Made by a program: the position numbers and the translations under genes | NCBI RefSeq assembly: GCF_041227145.1 | Contig: NZ_JBGFSP010000004.1 | Location: 248,001 to 312,000, forward strand | Direction: 5' to 3' | Length of the DNA: 64,000 bases | DNA from: Bacteroides sp. AN502(2024) | Lineage (GTDB): Bacteria > Bacteroidota > Bacteroidia > Bacteroidales > Bacteroidaceae | The notes under the pieces: model-generated | What the model was told of the DNA's origin: nothing | The model's database searches: none | What the model saw: only the letters and a program-made list of their open reading frames with translations | Part shown: piece after piece, positions 17,891-27,068 of the stretch | Position numbering within the stretch: position 1 is the stretch's first letter | How the letters are laid out: each line of letters starts with the position of its first letter

Positions 17891-19015
17891 TTACCCGTTC
17901 TCCAACATTTCAACAAATCGCTTTATCACTACATCTTGCTTGAAGTTTGTTTCAAACATCTGATGACTTTTTTCTCCCATTTTCCGCCATTGCTTACGAC
18001 AATTGAGCAGCGATTCAAATGCCGTTTTTATTTGTGTGGCATTGTCAGGATCAAATAAGAAACCATTTTCTCCCTTAGCCAACGTTTCAAAATGATTACC
18101 ACACCGACGCGAGATGAGCAAGGGCAAACCACAACAGCAAGCTTCTACAATAGAAAGTGGGCTTGGATCGGAATATGAAGGAAGAACAAAACAGTCGCTA
18201 TTCATATAATGGTTGACCACAGTATCCATTGTACAGAAACCGTGCAAATGGATATGTTCTGCATAATTGTTATCTTCCACGAATTGCCTTATCTGTGCTT
18301 CATCTTTGCCGTCGCCCAATATATCGAATTGTGCAGATAATACATTCTTTCTCCCTATCGCTTTGAAAAAGTTCATTATCCCTTTGATTCTCTCATCCAA
18401 ACGAACAGGCATTACAAATCGTGGTTGCTCATCAATCGATGTGAACTTATGTCCTCCTTTCAACATTGGAAGAATTTTATCTTCTTCGATTACATTGGGG
18501 AGTTGGATAAAACGCTTGCCACGAATACCCCATTGTTCAAACGTTTTTATTGCCATTTGCCCTGGTACTATCACTCGTCCTTCACCTGTATTATAGACAT
18601 ATTGTCTAATCCGGTCGCGTAACCAGTTTTTCTTTCGAGAACCATTAGTCAAATAATTAGCTTCTGACCAAAAAATGATTTCCGCCTTGAGCAATCCTAT
18701 ACGTTTAAGCCAACAAGCGGCTATCACATCGGGCGAGTTCCATGGAGACCCCATTATGATTCGGGCTTTTCGGGCTTTTCGCATAATGCCTATAAGTTTG
18801 GGGTTCCAGTGCAGAGGGACACCACACAATGTACCATATGGCTTGTCATCGACTACATAAGGGAATTTCATGGTTGAATAATCAATCTTCCACGAACGTT
18901 CCTTTTCCCTTTCGCACATATACAGTAACTCTATATCCAATCCCGTTTCAACCATCTTGTTGAAGAGGGAATTACGATAGGGAGCGATTGTGTTTTGCAA
19001 AATAAGATATTTCAT
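17891..19015 (-). CDS. Family 4 glycosyltransferase (CPS locus)
   Basis: 374 aa from MKYLILQNTIAPYRNSLF at 19015, chosen because the nine codons upstream overlap the preceding gene and add nothing conserved. GT-B fold: PVRLDERIKGIMNFFKAI near residue 200, FDILGDGKDEAQIRQF near 225 and the donor site PSYSDPSPLSIVEACCCGLP near 280. The N-terminus IAPYR(N) is common in family 4 enzymes of Bacteroides capsule loci. Ends 10 nt before the acyltransferase. Confidence 0.92.
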   Translation of the reverse strand: MKYLILQNTIAPYRNSLFNKMVETGLDIELLYMCEREKERSWKIDYSTMKFPYVVDDKPYGTLCGVPLHWNPKLIGIMRKARKARIIMGSPWNSPDVIAACWLKRIGLLKAEIIFWSEANYLTNGSRKKNWLRDRIRQYVYNTGEGRVIVPGQMAIKTFEQWGIRGKRFIQLPNVIEEDKILPMLKGGHKFTSIDEQPRFVMPVRLDERIKGIMNFFKAIGRKNVLSAQFDILGDGKDEAQIRQFVEDNNYAEHIHLHGFCTMDTVVNHYMNSDCFVLPSYSDPSPLSIVEACCCGLPLLISRRCGNHFETLAKGENGFLFDPDNATQIKTAFESLLNCRKQWRKMGEKSHQMFETNFKQDVVIKRFVEMLENG

Positions 19016-19019
19016 AATG

Positions 19020-20096
19020 CTACTTTTTCGATTTGTGCTCAATCTTAGTCATCCATTCGTTCCATACGTCGGGATTGAAATTCTTTTTAACCAACTCTGA
19101 TTGATTAGCATAGTCCATCAATTCCTCATCACACATCGACCGTATTTGTTGCAAGGTTTTTACAAAACCTTCTACCGAACGTTCGGTCTCGATATACTCT
19201 ATTCTTTCTATTTGAAGATAGTGAATAGTCGATATAATTATACGGTTATGTAAAAGAGCTTCAATTATTTTGCTCGGAAAATTACATTGGTTGTCTTTCC
19301 AATCGGGATTACGCAGGCTGAGCTGGAAAGTAACACTGTGCAATAAGTCCATATAAGCATCAGATGACAACACACCATGGTAAATGATATTGGGATACTT
19401 TTGGACATACTCTTGCAGTTGTTTGCTATCACTATTGCCAGTGATGTGCAATCGGCAATCACTCACTTGAGCAAAAGCTTCCAGTGCCATTGGTAACGAT
19501 GATATATCGGGTTGCAAAACACCAGACAACAAAAACTCCAAGCATGGTTTCCTTATGATGGGTGCCTCGACACCATTATCAGGTGTAACCCCTGCAAGAC
19601 ATACCGAATTTTCGCATGTAAAGAGAGGTGAGTCTGCCAATTTTATCACCCCGTCAATGTGATTCAACAAGTAGAGATATAATGACATCGCACATAGTTT
19701 TCGGGTAGGAGGTGTAAAATCCAATTCTATGGCATATACCCCGACCTTTGGTTTGCATAGCTTTAATAATAATATCAACAGCACATTCAACACACTGACA
19801 TTATAAAGCCATACGGTGTCATGCCGATTGATATGCCGGAACACTTTGATCTGTTCAATGAATACAGCTAATTTTGCCACCAAGCCTCCATAATGACGCA
19901 TCGATGAATATATCAGCTCATTATTGGAATCTTCAAACTCTTCCATCCTGCCACTGATGAAAAGTGGCATAATCGAATAAACCTTGTCGAATCCTCCACC
20001 ACTCATCAAATTGCGCGAGAAATTACAAGCGGCAAACGACAGTCGGTACTTGGCTACAAGATGTTCAGGTAAAATATGAGTTACGAAAATTCTCAT
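19020..20096 (-). CDS. Glycosyltransferase, GT-B type (CPS locus)
   Basis: 358 aa. Weakly conserved N-terminal half; the C-terminal half has a GT-B donor domain: CRLHITGNSDSKQLQEYV near 215, NIIYHGVLSSDAYMDLLHSV near 235 and FPSKIIEALLHNRIIIST near 275, where FPSKIxEAL replaces the usual EX7E text. Acts in the cytoplasm on the lipid-linked oligosaccharide. Starts about 85 nt after a truncated glycosyltransferase. Confidence 0.82.
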   Translation of the reverse strand: MRIFVTHILPEHLVAKYRLSFAACNFSRNLMSGGGFDKVYSIMPLFISGRMEEFEDSNNELIYSSMRHYGGLVAKLAVFIEQIKVFRHINRHDTVWLYNVSVLNVLLILLLKLCKPKVGVYAIELDFTPPTRKLCAMSLYLYLLNHIDGVIKLADSPLFTCENSVCLAGVTPDNGVEAPIIRKPCLEFLLSGVLQPDISSLPMALEAFAQVSDCRLHITGNSDSKQLQEYVQKYPNIIYHGVLSSDAYMDLLHSVTFQLSLRNPDWKDNQCNFPSKIIEALLHNRIIISTIHYLQIERIEYIETERSVEGFVKTLQQIRSMCDEELMDYANQSELVKKNFNPDVWNEWMTKIEHKSKK

Positions 20097-20181
20097 TCGG
20101 AGACCGGTGTTTATGACAGAATGCGTATAATCTTCTTATTATGGGCGTGAAAACGAAACGTACAAAAGCATAATACTCGTT

Positions 20182-20544
20182 TTAGGATATAAGGATTTGA
20201 TAATTAAATATATAACACCACTGGTATTGCTCCATATTCACCGACATCACAAAATATCGTTTTTTTAGTAGCTCGTGGAGCGCATATCCGAACACTTCAA
20301 TTCCTCGGTAGGTTTTCAATGTTCCGTTGATATGTACATAGTTTGGTGTACGCCCAATAAGTGTGTTAGCGTCATTTTTATTCTCAATATGAACAATCTC
20401 CACATTCTTCATATTAAGTCCGCCAAATGTACCATATTCCAAACTCTTGCAAGCTATAATAACGTGACACTTCAGTCCAAGTTCCTCATATACGCTTGCC
20501 GAGTGCATGCATATATAGGCTGTCCAAAAAACAATACCATTCAT
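20182..20544 (-). pseudogene. N-terminal fragment of a glycosyltransferase
   Basis: 120 codons: MNGIVFWTAYICMHSASVYE, then ELGLKCHVIIAC, and YVHINGTLKTYRGIEVFGYA resemble the acceptor-binding half of a GT-B enzyme. The protein stops at NYQILIS with no donor domain, and the following 85 nt do not encode one. Probably the stump left when a glycosyltransferase gene was replaced. Confidence 0.55.
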
Positions 20545-20566
20545 AGTTTTGTTAACAATGTGATGA

Positions 20567-21395
20567 TTACAGATATATCATAAAATCAGATGGAAGATTA
20601 GTAGTTGTTCCGATTACTGCTTCAGGAACTTTTCCGTCATAAACCGGAGGAAAATGCCGTTTACTGAATAAAATAGGTCTTTGTCCCAAGAAAGCTCCCC
20701 ATGCCGAGAATGTAGAATCACTGGCTATCACGAATTTGCTTTTCGAAATAGCCCACATATCGGCAAAGGCATTGCCGAAGAAACAGCGTTCCACATTCGG
20801 TATGGTAAGTAGAGGCCTCAACTCTTCATCACTGCCATCCGAAAAGAGAGCAAACCTTTGTTGTGGTCGTTCCTTTATGATGTTTTCAATCACTTCACGA
20901 TACCAGTTTATATCCACCCGCATCTCCGGAACATAATCACCCAACCGGACGTGAACTGCCACCATATCCTTCATCCGTTGCGTATCGACTTTGCCTACAG
21001 TCTCACCTTTTAGTGTTTTATCAAAATATTCCAGAACTAACGGAACATCCTTATTCAAATCTTGGAAAAAACTGCCCAACATATTATGTACCTCCACATC
21101 TCTTCTGTTAAAGAGCTTCCATGTTAGGATAATCCAAGCCTTTTTCATACCATTGATCCCTATATCGTTGAACAATGAGTTATACACCCTTTTGTCTCGC
21201 TCTCCTCGCAGAATCGGACCCAAGCTAAACTTACGCCATGTCGGGGAGATGAAATTACCCAGGGGGGGGGTACTTATTAGCTGATATATAAGCATTTACA
21301 GCAAAGAACATACAATTAGCCAAACCCGGACCACCTATTCTGAACCAAGCAAAATCTTTGTCTGATAAAGCAGGGTAACAGTATTTTGTTTTCAT
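20567..21395 (-). pseudogene. GT11-type (alpha-1,2-fucosyltransferase-like) gene, switched off by a C9 tract
   Basis: From ATG at 21395 the protein starts MKTKYCYPALSDKDFAWFRI, then GGPGLANCMFFAVNA, the family 11 donor motif. It reaches Y-P-P-P-G and stops just after nine C residues. With eight C the frame would run on through PPLGNFISPTWRKFSLGPIL into the rest of the enzyme (VAVHVRLGDYVPEM; FVIASDSTFSAWGAFLGQRP), giving about 275 aa. An ATG at 21295 allows only an N-truncated 242-aa protein lacking the GG motif. So the enzyme is most likely OFF in this copy and could switch ON by a one-base slip. Confidence 0.85.
21262..21270. repeat. G9/C9 homopolymer in GT11 gene (out-of-frame length)
   Basis: Nine G on the plus strand. 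Eight (or eleven) would join the two halves of the fucosyltransferase-like enzyme; nine produces a stop directly after the tract. Confidence 0.92.
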
Positions 21396-21413
21396 ATTGA
21401 TTATATAACCTTA

Positions 21414-22442
21414 TTAGAAGAACCGACCATCACAAAATTGATAATCTTGTAGACCTACACTATTTAATAGCATGTAATAATATACAAACAACGCATAGCC
21501 ATAGATAAGATATTCATATCTTTCATAATTAGCTGCCCACGTTGAATCATCATTGTTTTTATATGCAGCGAATAACAAAGCCTGTGCCGGAGTAAAAGCA
21601 TAGGCAATACGCATCGCTCCACTGCTATAGGACATCAGATTAAACAAGACAATGCCAATGAAAACGATTTTCAAGTATAAATCTTTTTTATCCAGAAAAG
21701 AATACATATATAAAAAAAATACAGATAGCATTATTTTTGAAAGACTAAAACTGTCTTCCGCTATATTCTTATCCATATCGGAATTCAAATAACGGGGGAA
21801 TAAATCAGCCATACCACTTAATATTGTAGGCGTAATATTAAGAAAACCTATCACCAAACTGCCAATAATACAAATAAATACCATTATCGGCTGAAAAACC
21901 GTCTCTTTTTTATAAAATAAGAGACAAACAATAGCTATCAAACATGATTTATGAAAAAGGGAAGCTATCAACAGACAAAGAAGAAATACTCTTATTCTTT
22001 CCTCTTTGAGAAAAGTGTATCCCAAAACAAGAATACTGACCCCAGTCATCTGTCTCATCGCATTAAAATTGTAAAAGAAGTAAATCAGAATATAAAACAA
22101 AATCAATACAGCCGCTTCATTTTTTTCACTCCTCCTAGCGGCCCATGCTATGGTGATCATGGATATGGAAGAAGTAATTAGAATTACCCATTGAAATCCC
22201 AGATTCATTTTCATAACAAGAAGGTTGATTAACGCGTAACCGATTTCTACATGTTTCAACAAATAAGTTCCACCATAATTAAACAATGTCAGATAATTAT
22301 GGCTGTCATTATATTGGCTTTCTGGATCTCGAAAACCTGCAAGAACTATAAAAAAAGTTACCATAAAATAAAAAACAGCCTTGGTGTTTTTTTTATAGTA
22401 TCGTATAAGAATAACAGGCAATATACAGAATAGAGCATTCAT
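21414..22442 (-). CDS. wzy: EpsG-type capsule repeat-unit polymerase (Wzy)
   Basis: 342 aa with about ten hydrophobic segments. The early text FFIVLAGFRDPESQYNDSHN is the EpsG family signature (FRD..xxxDxxNY). Such proteins polymerise undecaprenyl-linked repeat units on the periplasmic face of the inner membrane. It is the only polymerase candidate in the locus and lies 18 nt upstream of the fucosyltransferase-like gene. Confidence 0.85.
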   Translation of the reverse strand: MNALFCILPVILIRYYKKNTKAVFYFMVTFFIVLAGFRDPESQYNDSHNYLTLFNYGGTYLLKHVEIGYALINLLVMKMNLGFQWVILITSSISMITIAWAARRSEKNEAAVLILFYILIYFFYNFNAMRQMTGVSILVLGYTFLKEERIRVFLLCLLIASLFHKSCLIAIVCLLFYKKETVFQPIMVFICIIGSLVIGFLNITPTILSGMADLFPRYLNSDMDKNIAEDSFSLSKIMLSVFFLYMYSFLDKKDLYLKIVFIGIVLFNLMSYSSGAMRIAYAFTPAQALLFAAYKNNDDSTWAANYERYEYLIYGYALFVYYYMLLNSVGLQDYQFCDGRFF

Positions 22443-22727
22443 TTTCTAGGATCTTTAAAGTTTATTGAAGATAGGGTCTGCGATGTTGTTCCAACTCTTC
22501 CTTGGAGAATCGCTCAGTTTCGGAATATAATAAACTAAACAGCAAATAAATTCCATCTCCAAAATTATCTAAAGATAAGCTTGTATGGAAAGATATAATC
22601 AAAGCACAGGTTTCCGCTTATGTTTATGCTCCCAAACAGTATCCTGAATTTCCAATCTTTCCACCAAACTATATCCATTGTCTGTTGTATATATAGATTC
22701 TCCATACATCATATCTTTCCGAGAATA
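22443..22727 (-). other. Intergenic region with a 37-codon remnant
   Basis: A short frame at 22599-22712 (MMYGESIYTTDNGYSLVERL and onward to KRKPVL) looks protein-like but is too short to identify. Nothing else seen. Confidence 0.3.
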
Positions 22728-23732
22728 TTACCAATAGCATCCACCTTCAACTGACTTTGATTTTGAGAGTATTTCATTTCCACTTGGACGAGTCCAATAT
22801 TCATTTTTTAAATCAACATAATTGGTGTTTATGCAGAATGGGGTATTATGCCCCCAAGGCTTCTGCACATATTCTTCCTCCCAACGTCTTCCACATATTC
22901 CGAATAGAAGTTGAACACCTGCTCCCATATGTATCGCTTGTTTTCCCAACCGTTTGACATGAGCTGCTAAAGGAAGACCGTAAGCACCACAACCAAGCAG
23001 GCATATATCAAAATCGATTTTATCAATTTCATTTTCCATATATTCAAGAGCCTCGAACCAGTCCTTAAAAGGAACTTCTGCAAAGGCTGATGATTGGACA
23101 GCTTTTAGTGTCTTAAGTTCAAAGACTGGCAGAATTTCAGGATTATCATACAATTTCTCCCGAATCGCATACTGCTTTTGAATCGTATCCGCATAAGGAT
23201 GAACTACAAGCACCTTTTTTCCCTTCAGAATACGAGTCCAAGGACGTTTCACAAAATAAGGATAAACACTTTCAAAGTGTATAAACTGACAAGATTCCTT
23301 CAATGGCATGAATCTTTCTTTATAGTTTACAGACATCAGCACGTCTATTATTTCTGAATCCTGCAAATAACGTTGTGCGAAACAATCCAAAATTTTCGGT
23401 GTAGGATTGAAAACACCTGCATTACGGGAGATAGGTAAATAAAACAGTTCATCATACCATGGCATATCAGTCTTATCTGTGACATATTCCCATAGCTTGC
23501 AAAAAACATTTCGTTTATCCTTACGCATACGGTAAGAATTGGTAACACACATTTCAATACTTCCATATCGGGTGAGCATGAAAGGCTTGCCGTCCTTCAA
23601 TGCTTCATACAACAAATCGTTGGCTTGTTGACGCTCATATATGCACCCAGGCATACAATCATAATAAGGCTTTTTGAAAATTTTCTTGTATATCTTAGAA
23701 GTGGCTTTCATTAGGAATGTTTTCAATTTCAT
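22728..23732 (-). CDS. GT-D-like putative glycosyltransferase (CPS locus)
   Basis: 334 aa. FMLTRYGSIEM near residue 50 recalls the RFGDGE motif of GT-D fold enzymes. The second half has LKGKKVLVVHPYADTIQKQY and ICLLGCGAYGLPLAAHVKRL, then AIHMGAGVQLLFGICGRRW, a block common to uncharacterised proteins of capsule loci. Overlaps the upstream pyruvyltransferase by 4 nt (ATGA), so coupled. Transferase activity is an inference from the fold resemblance and context. Confidence 0.65.
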   Translation of the reverse strand: MKLKTFLMKATSKIYKKIFKKPYYDCMPGCIYERQQANDLLYEALKDGKPFMLTRYGSIEMCVTNSYRMRKDKRNVFCKLWEYVTDKTDMPWYDELFYLPISRNAGVFNPTPKILDCFAQRYLQDSEIIDVLMSVNYKERFMPLKESCQFIHFESVYPYFVKRPWTRILKGKKVLVVHPYADTIQKQYAIREKLYDNPEILPVFELKTLKAVQSSAFAEVPFKDWFEALEYMENEIDKIDFDICLLGCGAYGLPLAAHVKRLGKQAIHMGAGVQLLFGICGRRWEEEYVQKPWGHNTPFCINTNYVDLKNEYWTRPSGNEILSKSKSVEGGCYW

Positions 23733-24790
23733 AAGCTGTTTCTTAAAAAATTAATGCCCTCAATTCGTTTATCGGTTAGTACCTTGTTCACAGAATGATA
23801 ATCAATTGTCTGCGTTATATTAGGTAGAGTGTCGACGGTTAGATGTTGGGACAGACCGAATTGTCCCAGCAGTGAGGTAAAGCGAACCATGCCTCGCGTC
23901 GCATTACCGATTGCGACAAACTGTTTATTGAATATGATACAGAAAGCCATACCATGAAACGAATCGGTCACTACAAAGTCTGCGGTCGCTATCTGGTTGA
24001 CCCAATCATAAACACAGGGATCTTGGTTGATGATACGACTCCATATCCCCTTGCGTTTCTTCTCTTGGGGTAAAATATGCTGCACTTCAAGACCTGTTTC
24101 GACACACGCCTGCTCTATTATCCGTTGTTTATCCACTGTCCAGTCCAATATGTAAGTGATCAACTTCCTTGTGCCGGAAAGTTTTGCCTTCTTTCGTAGC
24201 GGCTCATAGATCTGTGGGTCGGCAAGGAGGGTTGGATCTAAAATTGAGCACGCCTCCACGCCACAATGCTCTCTCATCATGTGCACAGACTCTTCCTCGC
24301 GCACCGAAATGCCTGTAAATGTCTTTAGTGCCGCTGCAATCTCCCGGGTTTCCTGCTCGTCATATTCCCAAGTCGCAACACCGGTACTGGCTGCGTATGC
24401 CACTTTCTTGATCGGGAGTTGCTGTTGGTGTATCATGTAATAATCGCCATCGACCGAAAACACTTCTTTTCGCCACACTTGGTCGCTTCCTATCACAATG
24501 CCATAATAATCGCTCTGCAAAAGGTCAGTTAATTCCTGAGAGTTAAATACCGGGCGTGAAATGGGCTGTAATTCATGTTTCCGGAAAAGATAAAAAGCGC
24601 GTTGAGTAAACGGATGCGCCAGTTTTCTGTGTAAAGGGTAGTTGCGCCCGAAAGCCTCAGGAATGCGGTCTATGATTATCGGCTCAAAACCTAATTTTTT
24701 CAAAGTCTCTTTGGTAGCGTATGTCTGAAGCACACCGCCATAGTTAAGACCATAGTGCAAGGTTAAAATCCCTACTTTCTTACTTGTCAT
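23729..24790 (-). CDS. Polysaccharide pyruvyl transferase
   Basis: 353 aa, CsaB/WcaK family. KVGILTLHYGLNYGGVLQTY at the start, GIVIGSDQVWRKEV near 95 and FVVTDSFHGMAFCIIFNKQF near 270 are family landmarks. Transfers pyruvate from PEP as a ketal onto a capsule sugar, adding negative charge. The ATG overlaps the stop of the broken F420-dehydrogenase-like gene upstream; this pair often occurs together in polysaccharide loci. Confidence 0.9.
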   Translation of the reverse strand: MTSKKVGILTLHYGLNYGGVLQTYATKETLKKLGFEPIIIDRIPEAFGRNYPLHRKLAHPFTQRAFYLFRKHELQPISRPVFNSQELTDLLQSDYYGIVIGSDQVWRKEVFSVDGDYYMIHQQQLPIKKVAYAASTGVATWEYDEQETREIAAALKTFTGISVREEESVHMMREHCGVEACSILDPTLLADPQIYEPLRKKAKLSGTRKLITYILDWTVDKQRIIEQACVETGLEVQHILPQEKKRKGIWSRIINQDPCVYDWVNQIATADFVVTDSFHGMAFCIIFNKQFVAIGNATRGMVRFTSLLGQFGLSQHLTVDTLPNITQTIDYHSVNKVLTDKRIEGINFLRNSL

Positions 24791-26077
24791 TATTTCCTTT
24801 TGATAAATTGATATACTCGTTTAACGCCCAAAGTCCGCAATACTGATTTAATGGAGTTAACCACCTTTTGCCGAGGTGTGCGCCGCTTGCAAATGCGGTT
24901 GACTACACTGCTAAAATCGTTTTCATAGTCGCTTGACCAAAATTCCTCACGATAACGACTGGGTGTCATGTTACGGTGCAGGCATATCTGAATTTTGTAG
25001 GCTTCACTAGCATTTACCGGTATCCGTTCCAATAGTCCACTAGTATGGGCCAACAAGATCTTCTGCTTTCTCAGTATGGACAGCCACAAGGCTGGTACCC
25101 ATGTCATCGTCCATTTCAGGATGCTGCCCTTCAATTCCCCAATAGTCGGCAAGTGTGAAATCACTCCCCGATGAGAAACTGCGCGCTGGACAATTGTGAC
25201 ATGACGGTCGCAAGTAGATGTTTGCCCCATAACCTTTCATATATGAGCTTTCAGGAAATATAGGCGAGAGCAAAACTGTATTTTGATCGCTTTCGGTTGT
25301 CACCTCAGCGAGGGCGAGAGCAAAACTGTATTTTTTCCAGCCATTCCTCTTATCCCTAAACCGAATGCCCATCAAACGCCACCCTCGTGGGGTAAGGGCA
25401 TCAGCCTCAGGGATTTGATGAGTAGGGTGAAGCAAAACTGAATTTTTCCCGACGTCCGTAAGGACGTAATTATGTATCTCCTCTCGCAAATAAGACCTAA
25501 AAACTTTGTTACTCGGTACTCCATGACAAATAAAATCGACGGTGACCAGTTTGTCATATTCTTCTCTCAAAAATAATTTTAATCCCTTGCATTGGCAGGG
25601 CGTTCCTGAAAACAGTACCCATCTCCCCTGACGAAGAAAATCACGTACTTGAACGTAAGAACAACCTGTGTCACATTGCACATATTTGCTGCCACGGAAT
25701 GAGGCAAGTCCTTCTATGCTTTCACAATAACGGTGTTCAACTTGCCAATCTTCGGTCCATACCGCTCCAAATACTACTCCACCTCTGCATATTATTTCCT
25801 CGGCGATGGCTGTGAAGGCTCCTCCTGAACTACTTTCTATACGTTTCTGTTTGTCCATAATACGCATAGCTTCAACCGAATGCGGTTTTGACAGCTTGGT
25901 AGATTGCAGCATCGGACACACTTTCTCACACAAGTGGCAGTCTATACATTGGTCAGCATTAACTTTCGGATAGCGAAAACCTTCGGTATCAGTCACCATG
26001 CCAATACATTGTTTGGGGCATACTTGCTCGCAAGCGCCACATCCACAGCACTGCTTATTTCCTAAAACACTAATCAT
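24790..26077 (-). pseudogene. Coenzyme F420 hydrogenase/dehydrogenase beta-subunit-like protein, frameshifted near C-terminus
   Basis: The first 345 codons (25040-26077) hold two 4Fe-4S clusters (CCGCGACEQVCPKQC; CIDCHLCEKVCPM) and the catalytic region (FSGTPCQCKGLKLFL, DFICHGVPS, YLRPSCHNCPA). The frame ends at EDLVGPY. The adjoining frame continues with ILLAHTSGLLERIPVNASEA to VYQFIKRK, stopping exactly at the next gene's ATG, so the true C-terminus was lost through one frameshift near 25060. In capsule loci such proteins partner with pyruvyl transferases. The conserved core is intact, so partial function is possible. Confidence 0.8.
25263..25446. repeat. Short dispersed repeat inside a coding region (three copies)
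   Basis: GGCGAGAGCAAAACTGTATTTT (22 nt) occurs at 25263-25284 and 25313-25334, and a near copy of its core (AGCAAAACTGAATTTT) at 25431-25446. Copies 1 and 3 are read in the same frame (NTVLL / NSVLL), copy 2 in a different one (KYSFALALA), so the similarity is at DNA level. Confidence 0.8.
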
Positions 26078-26171
26078 CTAAATCCCAAGTATCGGTTAAT
26101 CTTAGCGGGTAGTATTTTGTTTGCCACTGTCAATATCAAGAAACAACAGATAAGCGTTAGTGCAATCAGCA

Positions 26172-27068
26172 CTAATTGTTTACCCCCCCATTAGTAAATT
26201 TTAACAAACAAAACGCTTTACCTACGACTATATCCACAATCTTCAACACAGGGAGATGAAGAAGATAAATGCCGAAACTTAATTCTCCTAAACGCACTAT
26301 CCACGTCCTCTCCATCTTTCCGTACAATGCCATGAGCAAGAGACACAATGATAGTGCATAGAAGAATGTGGAGAACTTGATTTGCGAAGCTGCCCAAAAT
26401 GGCACATTGAGTACCTCGTTAATATAAGCAGACTCTAAAATGGAGAGGTACAGACCAAATAATGTGCAGCACAATACCGCAGGAGCTTTGACTTTTATGC
26501 CGCCAAATTTCATCAATGCACCCACATAGTAGAACAGAAACCAAGTGGGAAATATTTGTGCATATACCAATGGTTGTTGACGTGTGGCATATTGGATAGC
26601 ATAAAGTGTACACAACGTGGCAGGAGTGATGAGCAACGCCCAATCCTTATAAAAGCAATACCGATATTCTTTAGTCAATTTCTTAATATGACGAACAATC
26701 CACGGACTTACAAGTTTTAGCTCCACAAGCACGATAAGGAAATACAGCGGAAAGAATGCTCCTCCCAAAAAAATGGGATTTATAATCTTCCATGTTGTCA
26801 CTGGCTGCGACCCTGTAATTGTCGTTTCAGCAAACCACAATATACTCCATGTGGCGTAAGGAATGAGTATTCGGCGAATCCCTTTGAGGTCCAAACACCC
26901 ATCTTTAATAAAATACCCCGATAAGAAAAAAAACATAGCAACCGCAAATGTAACCAACTGACGACTGGCAATCGCAGCAGCCCCATCCCCATTCATGAAT
27001 GGAGTGTGTATAAAAAGGACAGCAATTATTGCCAATCCCTTCATAAAGGAAAAGTAATTGTTTCTCAT
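26172..27068 (-). CDS. Acyltransferase family 3 protein, C-terminus cut by a G7 tract
   Basis: 298 aa as it stands. Family 3 features: MKGLAIIAVLFIHTPFMNGD, FAVAMFFFLSGYFIKDGCL, and repeated membrane segments. At codon ~295 (TNGGVNN-stop) there are seven G. With eight, the frame would extend through KQLVLIALTLICCFLILTVA and end LGFR-TGA at 26074, overlapping the next gene's ATG as ATGA, just as its own ATG overlaps the upstream flippase stop. So the native protein is ~331 aa with one more membrane helix, and this copy is in the short phase. Likely O-acylates capsule. Confidence 0.88.
   Translation of the reverse strand: MRNNYFSFMKGLAIIAVLFIHTPFMNGDGAAAIASRQLVTFAVAMFFFLSGYFIKDGCLDLKGIRRILIPYATWSILWFAETTITGSQPVTTWKIINPIFLGGAFFPLYFLIVLVELKLVSPWIVRHIKKLTKEYRYCFYKDWALLITPATLCTLYAIQYATRQQPLVYAQIFPTWFLFYYVGALMKFGGIKVKAPAVLCCTLFGLYLSILESAYINEVLNVPFWAASQIKFSTFFYALSLCLLLMALYGKMERTWIVRLGELSFGIYLLHLPVLKIVDIVVGKAFCLLKFTNGGVNN
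26183..26189. repeat. C7/G7 homopolymer in acyltransferase gene (out-of-frame length)
   Basis: Seven C on the plus strand. Eight would restore the last membrane helix and the translational coupling to the next gene. Confidence 0.85.
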
